This document shows positions 7,193 to 14,458 of a stretch of DNA of 30,842 nt, piece after piece. Position numbers and translations under genes: made by a program. The DNA lies in the NCBI GenBank assembly GCA_043773745.1, contig JAYVEV010000021.1, positions 1 through 30,842 on the forward strand, written 5' to 3'. Position 1 is the stretch's first letter; each line of letters starts with the position of its first letter. The notes under the pieces were generated by a model. It searched no databases. It was not told the DNA's origin and saw only the letters and a program-made list of their open reading frames with translations. The DNA is from UKL13-2 sp043773745 (GTDB lineage: Bacteria; Pseudomonadota; Gammaproteobacteria; Burkholderiales; Usitatibacteraceae).

Positions 7193-8314
7193 TTAAGCCG
7201 CTTTTTTTCTCATCAAAATCGCGTGCTTGGTCATGCCAAATACTTCGAGCAAGGCCGAGACCAATTCATTCAGATTGGATAAAATCACCCGTTTTTGCGA
7301 GAGATGTATTGCTCTGATGACTTCGAAAAACACCCCAATTGCATTGAAATCAATACGCAACAGGCCGCTCATATCTATCACCACTTCTTGCTTGGTGCTG
7401 GCATAAATTGACAGCTGCTGAAGCATTTCCTTACTGGCGGTGTTGACAACCCCCTTAAGCGGAAAGCCAACCGACTCTTTCTGATTGTTAGCCGCGGTTG
7501 CCGCAGCGGACGCGGCAGAATCACTAGCCCCGGTCGGTCGTACCACCACTTCCCATGCGGGGGGCGACATCTCGAATGCAATGGCGAACTCGAGCCCCAG
7601 CTCCTCGTATTCATCCAGTTTTCCGTCGAGTATGTACAGCTCAAATAACAGCGACCAGTAGCCATGGCTCGCATTAATCGGCAAGTTAGCCGCGTCATTG
7701 ATTTGCTTTTTAAGCAAGGCAGCAAACTCATTGAAATAGTTAAACCAGATCGGCATTTTGTTGCGGCGCAAGCGCTGAAATACGATTGAGAGCAGCTCAG
7801 CCTCTTCGACCAAAATAGATTGGATTTTGCTGAATTCAACGCGGCAACTGCCCATTTTTTTGGTAAAGATCTCGAACTTGTCGATTTCCTCCAAAAGGGC
7901 GCCTTCAGCGCCGGGGTTCAGCAGGAAAAAATCCTTGCGCTCGCGTTTTTCTTTGCGGCGTGGATCTGAGTTGTCGGCATCTTCGATCCAAACCGGGGGG
8001 GAACGCTCAAATTTCACTGTGAATAACATCGACAAGGAATCAAATTCCGACCGGTTATTGGTGAGTTGGTACAAATCAAACAACATCAACCATGCGCGAA
8101 TGCTGTTTTTCCCGTCAGGTGTTTTCAGGTGATCCTTGAGGGTTTCCTGCGATGCTTCGTAGCAATCTGCGGCGTACAGAATCGCCGCTTCATAAATGGC
8201 CGGAAAATTGACACTGTCCGGCGAAAGCTGCTCGGCAGAAAATCCGCCGGAGGTTTGCATGGCGGCGCTGAGCGGAGGACGAGGTGATGCAGTTTTTGTT
8301 GGGGCGGTTGCCAT
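7193..8314 (-). CDS. STAS-domain protein of unknown role
   Basis: 373 aa cytoplasmic protein. The C-terminal part (about 285-373) is a STAS domain like anti-sigma-factor antagonists and MlaB, with the strand-helix signature EVVIDMSGLLRIDF then NAIGVFFEVI; an aspartate occupies the place where a phosphorylatable Ser would be expected. The N-terminal 280 residues contain two similar helical units, each ending in a phrase like F-E-x-SPP-x-W (SPPVW near 106, SPPAW near 250), suggesting a duplicated domain. An Ala-rich linker joins the halves. No signal peptide. It sits between the DUF3299 gene (6-base gap) and hslV, so it may be the last gene of the zinc-related operon. It could tie stress regulation or lipid transport to that operon, but no function is assigned. 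Confidence 0.85.
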   Translation of the reverse strand: MATAPTKTASPRPPLSAAMQTSGGFSAEQLSPDSVNFPAIYEAAILYAADCYEASQETLKDHLKTPDGKNSIRAWLMLFDLYQLTNNRSEFDSLSMLFTVKFERSPPVWIEDADNSDPRRKEKRERKDFFLLNPGAEGALLEEIDKFEIFTKKMGSCRVEFSKIQSILVEEAELLSIVFQRLRRNKMPIWFNYFNEFAALLKKQINDAANLPINASHGYWSLLFELYILDGKLDEYEELGLEFAIAFEMSPPAWEVVVRPTGASDSAASAAATAANNQKESVGFPLKGVVNTASKEMLQQLSIYASTKQEVVIDMSGLLRIDFNAIGVFFEVIRAIHLSQKRVILSNLNELVSALLEVFGMTKHAILMRKKAA

Positions 8315-8320
8315 GGCGTA

Positions 8321-8869
8321 TTAGAACTTTACCGGCTCGGCGTTATTCAGGCGATAAAATAAATATTGATCGTTTACCAATTCCAGTTTCCCTGTCATCA
8401 CAATAGGCTCCCATTGATTATATTCCACCGCTGTTTTGGCAATAACTTCTACCATTGAATCAGGCCCCTGATTCACGCAGAACGGGCAATGTGAGGGCAG
8501 CGGGGACAACAAAAAATGTTTCTGTTTTGCGCCGGTTGAGAGCGGCAACACAAAACCGTATAGCTTGACTTCCTGTTTGTCGAGTTCGCGAATTTGACGG
8601 CCGAATTCTGGAACCATGGTGGCGGCAGGAGTCTTGGTCGACTTGGTGGCCGCACTTTTGGTTTCGACCAGTTTTACCTGGCGCAATAACTGCCAAGGAA
8701 TAGTGCCTGGCGGCAGCGGGTCTTTGCCGATATAGCCCATCAATTGCTCATCGGATAGTTTCCCCGGCAACTGCGGTTGCTGCGCCTGCGCGACAGGTGC
8801 CAAACCAAGGGCCATCGCGGTGATGGCAAAAAGGCTGAAGGCGCTGATAATGACGGGGATTTTCTTCAT
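8321..8869 (-). CDS. Periplasmic DUF3299 protein of a zinc-type ABC operon
   Basis: 182 aa. Residues 1-33 are a signal peptide (MKKIPVIISAF... ending PVAQA). The mature protein contains the DUF3299 core, including ELDKQEVKLYGF, VLPLSTG and LLSPLPSHCPFC with a C-x2-C pair that could bind metal. The start at 8869 is chosen because the signal peptide begins there; the frame runs on upstream to 9034 but would overlap the permease gene. It is 59 bases after the permease. DUF3299 genes often accompany an FtsX-like ABC transporter under zinc control; the PA4063-PA4066 group of Pseudomonas aeruginosa is the comparison (from memory). Confidence 0.85.
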   Translation of the reverse strand: MKKIPVIISAFSLFAITAMALGLAPVAQAQQPQLPGKLSDEQLMGYIGKDPLPPGTIPWQLLRQVKLVETKSAATKSTKTPAATMVPEFGRQIRELDKQEVKLYGFVLPLSTGAKQKHFLLSPLPSHCPFCVNQGPDSMVEVIAKTAVEYNQWEPIVMTGKLELVNDQYLFYRLNNAEPVKF

Positions 8870-8928
8870 GTTGAATCCTGATTTCTGCACATCGATACTT
8901 CTGACTGAATGCGTGTTTTCAGCTGCCA

Positions 8929-10161
8929 CTAGCCGCGACTCAAGATTTCGGGAACCGCATCGCGATACGCACGCCATGCGGGGAATAATGCTGCGATGAC
9001 CGACAGCCCAAGAGCGGCTCCTATTATCCACCACTCGTCACGAACCCACGTCCATCCGGTGAGCGGAACACGGTGGGTCTTGCCGATTGCCTGCCCCATC
9101 CATTCGCCACCGATATGGCCGAGCACAGCGCCTAGTATAACGCCCGCCAAGCCCAGCGCGAAGCCTTGGGCTACGATCGTGAGGCAGACTGTGCTGCGTG
9201 ACGCGCCCAGCACCCGTAATAGCGCCAAATCAGCCTGACGATCATTAAGGGTATTCATCAGGCCGATAAATATGCCCAGCCCTGCACAGACCATCATAAT
9301 TGCCGCAAAGACTTTAAGTGCGGTAACCCCCACACCGATTAAAGAAAATAATCGTGCTGTTTCCATAGCCGGTGCGGCAGCCTGCATGCTGCTGGATGAG
9401 TTTACCCGGCGCGGGAACGAGGCTGCCGCCAGCGGGGTAGCATACTCAATTAGATAGGCGGTGACTTCCCGTTCCGGTTGGTGTTGGTTGGCCTTGCTGG
9501 CATTCTTATGAACGGCATCAGTCGCTTCACTTTCATGGTCATGAACCAGCCAGATACTCTCCAGGCTGGTAAGTATCAGTCGATCAATCACGGTGCCGGT
9601 CGGCGCCAACACGCCAACGACTTGATAGGGATGATCGGCATGGGCGCTGCCGCTATCACTCAAGCCATGGGCACCCGCGAATGCTTGGCCGACAGCCAGG
9701 CTGGTTGTCTTTGCCGCCTCGGCACCGACCACTGCCTCCAACGGTTTCGCCCATATCGTTCCTGTTCGCACCGTTGCACCATAAAGATTTAGATAGTCGG
9801 CGGTGGTGCCGACAATGCGAAATTTTTTATAGCTATCACCGAGCGCCAGCGGCACGGCGCGTTTCACCTGCGGCAGCGTAATGATCGGCTCGGCTTCGCT
9901 GATCAGAATATTGCCGGTTGGGATATCCACCTGAAAAACCGACGATAAAATTAATTGCAGTGGGCTGCCTTTGGCACCAATCACCAGATCAATGCCAGCA
10001 GTATCACGCTCCATCCGTTCTTCTGCTTGAGTCAGGGTTAATACCAGCGCAATGATAGTGCCGACCCCTAAGCCTAGCAGCACAATATTCAGGAAAGTGG
10101 CCAGTGGACGTTCTCGCAGATAGGCGCTGGCGAGCGAGCAGGCGGTAATCAAGGATTTCAT
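8929..10161 (-). CDS. ABC transporter permease, FtsX/MacB/LolC-like
   Basis: 410 aa inner-membrane subunit. It has the FtsX-family layout: one membrane segment near residues 21-43, a large periplasmic domain (about 45-270, MacB_PCD type) and three segments at about 275-305, 328-355 and 378-400. Cytoplasmic coupling is seen in LMNTLNDRQADLALLRVLGAS. Such proteins usually do not import solutes; they transmit force to periplasmic partners or extract lipoproteins. A His/Asp-rich patch in the periplasmic domain (VHDHESEATD, KANQHQPE) might bind zinc. The start codon overlaps the ATPase stop by 4 bases (ATGA). Confidence 0.93.
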   Translation of the reverse strand: MKSLITACSLASAYLRERPLATFLNIVLLGLGVGTIIALVLTLTQAEERMERDTAGIDLVIGAKGSPLQLILSSVFQVDIPTGNILISEAEPIITLPQVKRAVPLALGDSYKKFRIVGTTADYLNLYGATVRTGTIWAKPLEAVVGAEAAKTTSLAVGQAFAGAHGLSDSGSAHADHPYQVVGVLAPTGTVIDRLILTSLESIWLVHDHESEATDAVHKNASKANQHQPEREVTAYLIEYATPLAAASFPRRVNSSSSMQAAAPAMETARLFSLIGVGVTALKVFAAIMMVCAGLGIFIGLMNTLNDRQADLALLRVLGASRSTVCLTIVAQGFALGLAGVILGAVLGHIGGEWMGQAIGKTHRVPLTGWTWVRDEWWIIGAALGLSVIAALFPAWRAYRDAVPEILSRG

Positions 10162-10811
10162 GATGCTGCACCAAGTTCGACTATATGGGCAAAACGCGAT
10201 TTAATGCGCGCATCATGGGTGGCCACGATCAGCGTTGCGCCATGCTCTTCGGCTTGCGTAAACAGAAGTGAAATAGCTGCCTCTGCATTGGCATCATCCA
10301 ACGCCGAGGTGGGCTCATCTGCCAATATCATCAGCGGCTTATTGAGCACCGCCCGGGCGATGGCCACTCGCTGTGCTTCACCTTGCGATAACTGGCGTGG
10401 GTATGATTTTGCCTTGTGTGCAAGCCCCAGCTTTTCCAGAATAGTGTTTATTCTGCTGGCATCGTGGGTGGCTCCCGCTAAGCGTTGTGCAAGCAATAAA
10501 TTTGCGCGTACTGAGAGTGCGTCAATGAGGTGAAGGCGTTGCATCACCAGGCCAATTTTTTGCCCGCGGAAATGATCGCGTTGGAATTCACTCAGCAAGT
10601 CAACGCGCACTGAATCAATCGCTACTTCACCCGTCAACGGGCGTGCCAGGCAAGCCAGAATGTTAAGTAGGGTGGTTTTCCCACAGCCCGAAGGCCCTAA
10701 CAGCAGCGTGTGTTGTCCTGCGGCAACCGTCAGGCTATCCAGCGCCAGTACGGTCGATCTGGAAGCGCTTTTTCCATAGCCTGCCTTCAGCCCGGTGATT
10801 TGAATGAGCAT
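10158..10811 (-). CDS. ABC transporter ATP-binding protein, LolD/MacB-like
   Basis: 217 aa nucleotide-binding subunit. Walker A is GPSGCGKTT (39-47), the Q-loop is Gln91, the signature is LSQGE (141-145; Q replaces the usual G), Walker B is LMILADE (160-166) and the switch His is 199. It pairs with the permease encoded next (4-base overlap). It starts 15 bases after the first CobW-type gene on the same strand, so the zinc GTPases and the transporter form one unit. Confidence 0.95.
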   Translation of the reverse strand: MLIQITGLKAGYGKSASRSTVLALDSLTVAAGQHTLLLGPSGCGKTTLLNILACLARPLTGEVAIDSVRVDLLSEFQRDHFRGQKIGLVMQRLHLIDALSVRANLLLAQRLAGATHDASRINTILEKLGLAHKAKSYPRQLSQGEAQRVAIARAVLNKPLMILADEPTSALDDANAEAAISLLFTQAEEHGATLIVATHDARIKSRFAHIVELGAAS

Positions 10812-10826
10812 TGAGGCAGACTTAAT

Positions 10827-11834
10827 TTAATTGGTTTCGATGGCGGCAGCGCTATCGGCGACACAATACGCCAGGCCTTCGGTAAAAATCCGCTTTGGTA
10901 GATTGCGACCGATGAAAACCATTTTCGATTCACGAGTTTCGCCAGGCAGCCATGCTTTGCCAGGGCTGCCGCCCATGAGCATGTGCACGCCCTGAAAAAT
11001 CATGCGATTATCCTGCCCCTCAATATTCAGCACGCCTTTATAACGCAGCATATCCACGCCATAGGTCTGGATGAGCAGTGACAAAAATGCCTCGATTTTT
11101 TCCATATCTAGCGGGCGCGCATCCTTCCACACAAAAGACTGCACATCATCAGAATGGGTGTGATGGTCTTCGGTTAAAAAATCGGGCTCAATATCCAAAA
11201 TTGAATTTAGATTGAAACCGCGAATATCTAGAATTTCTTTAAGTGGCGTCTCGCCGAAATTGACGCGCTGAAAGCTTGCACGGGGATTCATTTTTCGCAA
11301 ACGCGCCATCAGTTGCTGGGTTTGTTCTTCGGCCACCAAATCTGTTTTCGACAGCAACAAACGGTCCGCGAAGCCAATCTGGGCGCGGGCCTCCGAGTTA
11401 TCGGTCAATTGTTGTGGAGCATGCTTTGCGTCCACGACCGTGATCACAGCATCGAGCACAAATTGTGCGTGAATCGACTCGTCCATAAAAAATGTTTGAG
11501 CCACCGGACCGGGCTCGGCAAGACCAGTTGTTTCAATAATGACACGATCAAATTTGAGTTTCCCGGCTTTGCGCTTGGCCGCCAGCTCGGCCAGAATTCG
11601 CACCAGATCACCACGCACCGTGCAACAAATACAGCCGTTATTCATTTCGATAATTTGCTCGTCCTTGTCTTGCACGAGAATATCGTTATCAATACCTTCT
11701 TGGCCAAACTCGTTTTCGATGACCGCGATTTTTTCGCCGTGCCGTTCATGCAGGATACGGTTCAACAACGTGGTTTTGCCGCTACCCAAAAAGCCGGTGA
11801 GAATGGTGGCGGGAATCAAATCGGTTTTGCTCAT
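10827..11834 (-). CDS. CobW/COG0523 GTPase (zinc metallochaperone type), copy 1
   Basis: 335 aa G3E-family GTPase. Walker A is GFLGSGKTT (14-22), the metal-binding CICC motif is at 68-71, ETTG at 101-104 is the switch region, and SKTD (162-165) replaces NKxD for guanine recognition. A His/Asp cluster (EDHHTHSDD, about 222-230) precedes the CobW C-terminal domain. COG0523 proteins with CxCC deliver zinc or cobalt to target enzymes. The start at 11834 (MSKTDLIP) puts the P-loop at the usual position; the longer frame from 11936 adds a Phe/Ser-rich tail that does not look real. The gap to the upstream CobW gene is 105 bases. Confidence 0.93.
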   Translation of the reverse strand: MSKTDLIPATILTGFLGSGKTTLLNRILHERHGEKIAVIENEFGQEGIDNDILVQDKDEQIIEMNNGCICCTVRGDLVRILAELAAKRKAGKLKFDRVIIETTGLAEPGPVAQTFFMDESIHAQFVLDAVITVVDAKHAPQQLTDNSEARAQIGFADRLLLSKTDLVAEEQTQQLMARLRKMNPRASFQRVNFGETPLKEILDIRGFNLNSILDIEPDFLTEDHHTHSDDVQSFVWKDARPLDMEKIEAFLSLLIQTYGVDMLRYKGVLNIEGQDNRMIFQGVHMLMGGSPGKAWLPGETRESKMVFIGRNLPKRIFTEGLAYCVADSAAAIETN

Positions 11835-11939
11835 GGCATGCCCTGCAAATGAAGTTGGTAAATTAAGTGAGGAAAAGAAATGACTAAATGATTCAGGAAT
11901 GGAGATTGACAATAGTAAGTGTGGGCGATTTTGCAATCA

Positions 11940-13034
11940 TCAAGCGTGGATATTATCGTCTATGGCAGCAGCGGTAGCAGCGGTGGCAGGCTGGATAAAG
12001 CTATCCAGCGTGTCGGTAATAAATTGCGCGCTTAAATCGCGAACAATAAACACCAAGCGGGTGCGCCGATCATCATCTTGCCAGGCTGGCAATCGCGCAA
12101 ACGGATAAATCGTGTGCTGCACGACATGAATCACCCGCGGGGCGATTTCACCCATCACATTGACAATACCCTTGACGCGCAATAATTCATCGCCCCGCAG
12201 CGAGGTGAGTGCTTCCAAAGCATCAATCAGATCTTGCCACACCAGCGGCTGGTCATAAATGACTGAAAATGAATGAATGCGATCATCGTGGCGCGGCGTT
12301 TCTTGTGTGGCGTTGCGTGTATGCGGTAAACCGGTGTGACGATTTCCGCGAATCGGCCGGTACGCTTCTGACCGCAACCATTTTTCAACATCGGGTATTT
12401 TCGCGCCGGGTTGGTACAGCCCAGTATTTAGTAAATCGTTGGGGTCAATTTCACCGGCGACCGCCTCAAAAATAGCTGCACCGGGGTTCAGGTTATTCAA
12501 TCGCGCATGCAGTGCAACGCGCTGCGTCCCGTTTGCCAAATCAGTTTTAGTCATGACGATTCGATCCGCCACGGCGACTTGTTTAACCGCTTCAAAATGC
12601 TGGTCAAGCTCGGTCTCGCCATGGGTCGCGTCCACGGTGGTCACAATGCCGGAGAGGGAATAGCGCGCCGCCACCAAGGGCATCTCAATCAGCGTATGCA
12701 TTATCGGCGCGGGGTCAGCCAGTCCGGTGGTCTCGATAATCACCCGCTTGAAATAAGGTATCTCGCCATTGGCGCGTTTGAAATAAAGGTCGCGTAGTGC
12801 GTTCACCATATCGCCCGCCACCGAGCAACAAATGCAGCCATTGGCCATCACCACCAAATCGCCGCTAGCCTCACGCACTAATAAATGATCGATCGGCACC
12901 GCGCCAAATTCATTGATCAAAACAGCGGTGTCAGAGATTGCGGGATGGGTCAGCAGGCGATTCAGCAGCGTGGTTTTACCGCTGCCTAAAAATCCGGTCA
13001 GCAGCGTGACCGGCGTGATGATCGAGGCTATCAT
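11940..13034 (-). CDS. CobW/COG0523 GTPase (zinc metallochaperone type), copy 2
   Basis: 364 aa. Walker A GFLGSGKT (14-21), CICC (67-70), ETTG (101-104) and TKTD (162-165) are all present. A His-bearing linker (NRHTGLPHTRNAT...RHDD) lies before the CobW C-terminal domain, and the C-terminus is Ala-rich. It is clearly diverged from copy 1, so the pair is unlikely to be a recent duplication. The gene begins 19 bases after zur, which argues that it handles zinc under Zur control. Confidence 0.93.
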   Translation of the reverse strand: MIASIITPVTLLTGFLGSGKTTLLNRLLTHPAISDTAVLINEFGAVPIDHLLVREASGDLVVMANGCICCSVAGDMVNALRDLYFKRANGEIPYFKRVIIETTGLADPAPIMHTLIEMPLVAARYSLSGIVTTVDATHGETELDQHFEAVKQVAVADRIVMTKTDLANGTQRVALHARLNNLNPGAAIFEAVAGEIDPNDLLNTGLYQPGAKIPDVEKWLRSEAYRPIRGNRHTGLPHTRNATQETPRHDDRIHSFSVIYDQPLVWQDLIDALEALTSLRGDELLRVKGIVNVMGEIAPRVIHVVQHTIYPFARLPAWQDDDRRTRLVFIVRDLSAQFITDTLDSFIQPATAATAAAIDDNIHA

Positions 13035-13053
13035 GGTCTTGTGCGCAGCAAAA

Positions 13054-13524
13054 CTATGCGCCAGCGGCGCAATGCGCGCACTGCCCGCGAAGCTTCAAAT
13101 CGATATCAACAGTTTTGAAGCCCGGCGGCAATCGCAAATCCAGCTTCGGCGGAATATCGTCCAGACAAAAAGTTTGTCCGCAGCCGTTACACGTAAAGTG
13201 CGCGTGCTGATGGTGAACCTTGGTGCTGCCGGTGTTTTTTTGCGGATTGAGCATAAACCGCCACACCCGATCATCCCCTGCAATACGATGCGCAATCCCT
13301 ATGGTGACCAACCACTCCAGTACCCGATACACCGTCACCCGATCAATCGGATGGTGTTTGGCAAGCGCATCGGTGACATCCCAATGCGAAATCGCGTGAT
13401 CTGAAGCCAGCAATGTTGCCAGCACAGCGACCCGCGGCTGTGTCAGCCGATCGCCCGTTGCGCGGATGGCGGCTTCAGCAGCAGGGATGCGGGCGAGGTA
13501 GGCGGGTTTCATGGTGCACGACAA
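13054..13524 (-). CDS. zur: Zur, Fur-family zinc uptake repressor
   Basis: 156 aa. An N-terminal winged helix (about 14-90; HWDVTDAL and RVTVYRVLEWL recognition helix) is followed by a metal-binding domain with C112-x2-C115 and C149-x2-C152, the four-Cys structural zinc site of Zur/Fur proteins, plus HHxHxH (104-109) at the regulatory site. The HHQHAHF pattern and two CobW genes immediately downstream point to Zur over Fur. Met1 or Met5 (13512) could be the start. It is the first gene of the operon running to the DUF3299 gene. Confidence 0.9.
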   Translation of the reverse strand: MSCTMKPAYLARIPAAEAAIRATGDRLTQPRVAVLATLLASDHAISHWDVTDALAKHHPIDRVTVYRVLEWLVTIGIAHRIAGDDRVWRFMLNPQKNTGSTKVHHQHAHFTCNGCGQTFCLDDIPPKLDLRLPPGFKTVDIDLKLRGQCAHCAAGA

Positions 13525-13551
13525 CTTTTTTGAATGGGCTACGGTGGCCCT

Positions 13552-13580
13552 ATTTTATGCCGGGCTTGTTGCATCTGCAA
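13552..13580 (-). promoter_or_regulatory. zur: Promoter of zur operon with overlapping palindrome
   Basis: On the minus strand TTGCAG (13580-13575), 17 bases, TAAAAT (13557-13552): a good sigma-70 promoter, with the zur start 28 bases beyond the -10. The -35 box is part of the palindrome TTGCA-GA-TGCAA (13580-13569), which could be a repressor operator, perhaps for Zur itself. The operator role is inference; the sequence does not resemble the enterobacterial Zur box. Confidence 0.5.
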
Positions 13581-13748
13581 TCGAGTCGCAAATGTATGTC
13601 CCTATTGATAATAGTAGGCGCTGATGCTTGATGCTCGTTATTTGGTGAGCGTAAACAGCGTCATAGTTCGTCAGTAACCGTGTTTCATCTATTCCTGATA
13701 TCGTGCAGTTGAAACCTCTGACTAGCCTTTGGGCTAAGCATGCTTCCC

Positions 13749-14285
13749 TTACTGCCCCGCTTTCTTTGCTCGACTCAATCGTAAAGAATATAAAAACGGT
13801 ATTACGAAAAAGCCGCCGGTTACAAACCCGAGTATCAAATTAAGCAACGTAAGCTGCTGCGTAATGCTACTTATATTGGCACCCGCACTCGCGAATGCCA
13901 TGACCTGCTTTGAAGTCACCCACCGAAGATAGCTAAGAGTGCTCACGGCAGAATAGACAGCAAAGGGTATAGGCGAAATTAGCCAATCATAGGGACTCGA
14001 AAAGCGAATGAGCCCCCATGTCCATATTCGGCCACAAATAATTAAGCCCAATATGAATAGACCAAAATACAAAATTGTCATACCAATTGGTGACTCGCTC
14101 ATACCGGCTTCTGATGCGCTCAAGTAAAACACTATTACGATGGCAGGGAGCGCTAACAGCAACAGGGTCGATATAAAGACGCATACAATCTCTCGAATGG
14201 CGACGGGCAGCATTTGTCCAAAGGATGGGAAAAACCAATGGACTAGATGTGGGTGCGGTAACTTTTCAAATTGATGATGGTTCAT
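13749..14285 (-). CDS. Small integral membrane protein, unknown
   Basis: 178 aa not recognised as any family. About four hydrophobic segments are visible: roughly 32-56, 66-90, 98-118 and 146-170. The N-terminus is His-rich (MNHHQFEKLPHPHLVH) and would face the cytoplasm; the C-terminus is basic. It stands alone, with a 224-base gap to zur and a 173-base gap to the acylase gene, both on the same strand. TATAAT at 14344-14339 (minus) may be its -10 box. The His-rich start next to a zinc operon is suggestive but not proof of a metal link. Confidence 0.65.
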   Translation of the reverse strand: MNHHQFEKLPHPHLVHWFFPSFGQMLPVAIREIVCVFISTLLLLALPAIVIVFYLSASEAGMSESPIGMTILYFGLFILGLIICGRIWTWGLIRFSSPYDWLISPIPFAVYSAVSTLSYLRWVTSKQVMAFASAGANISSITQQLTLLNLILGFVTGGFFVIPFLYSLRLSRAKKAGQ

Positions 14286-14338
14286 GAGTGCTTCTCATAA
14301 TGGAAAAGCCGATGCCCAAAGCGGGGCGTTGAGGATCG

Positions 14339-14344
14339 ATTATA
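14339..14344 (-). promoter_or_regulatory. Possible -10 box for the small membrane protein gene
   Basis: TATAAT on the minus strand, 53 bases before ATG 14285. No convincing -35 lies 16-18 bases upstream, so support is weak. The rest of the 173-base gap shows nothing clear. Confidence 0.3.
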
Positions 14345-14458
14345 TTGTGACACACACTATCCTTGTATTGAGCCTCTTCCATTTGATGAGCTTTGGCTAA
14401 TTAGAATCAGCAGCACACCCGTGTTTATACGGAGGTTGGAGCCAAATTTGAAATGGAG

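Noticed and set aside
13720..13748. Hairpin TAGCC-TTTG-GGCTA as terminator after the small membrane protein
   Set aside because: Only five base pairs and no T run on either strand.
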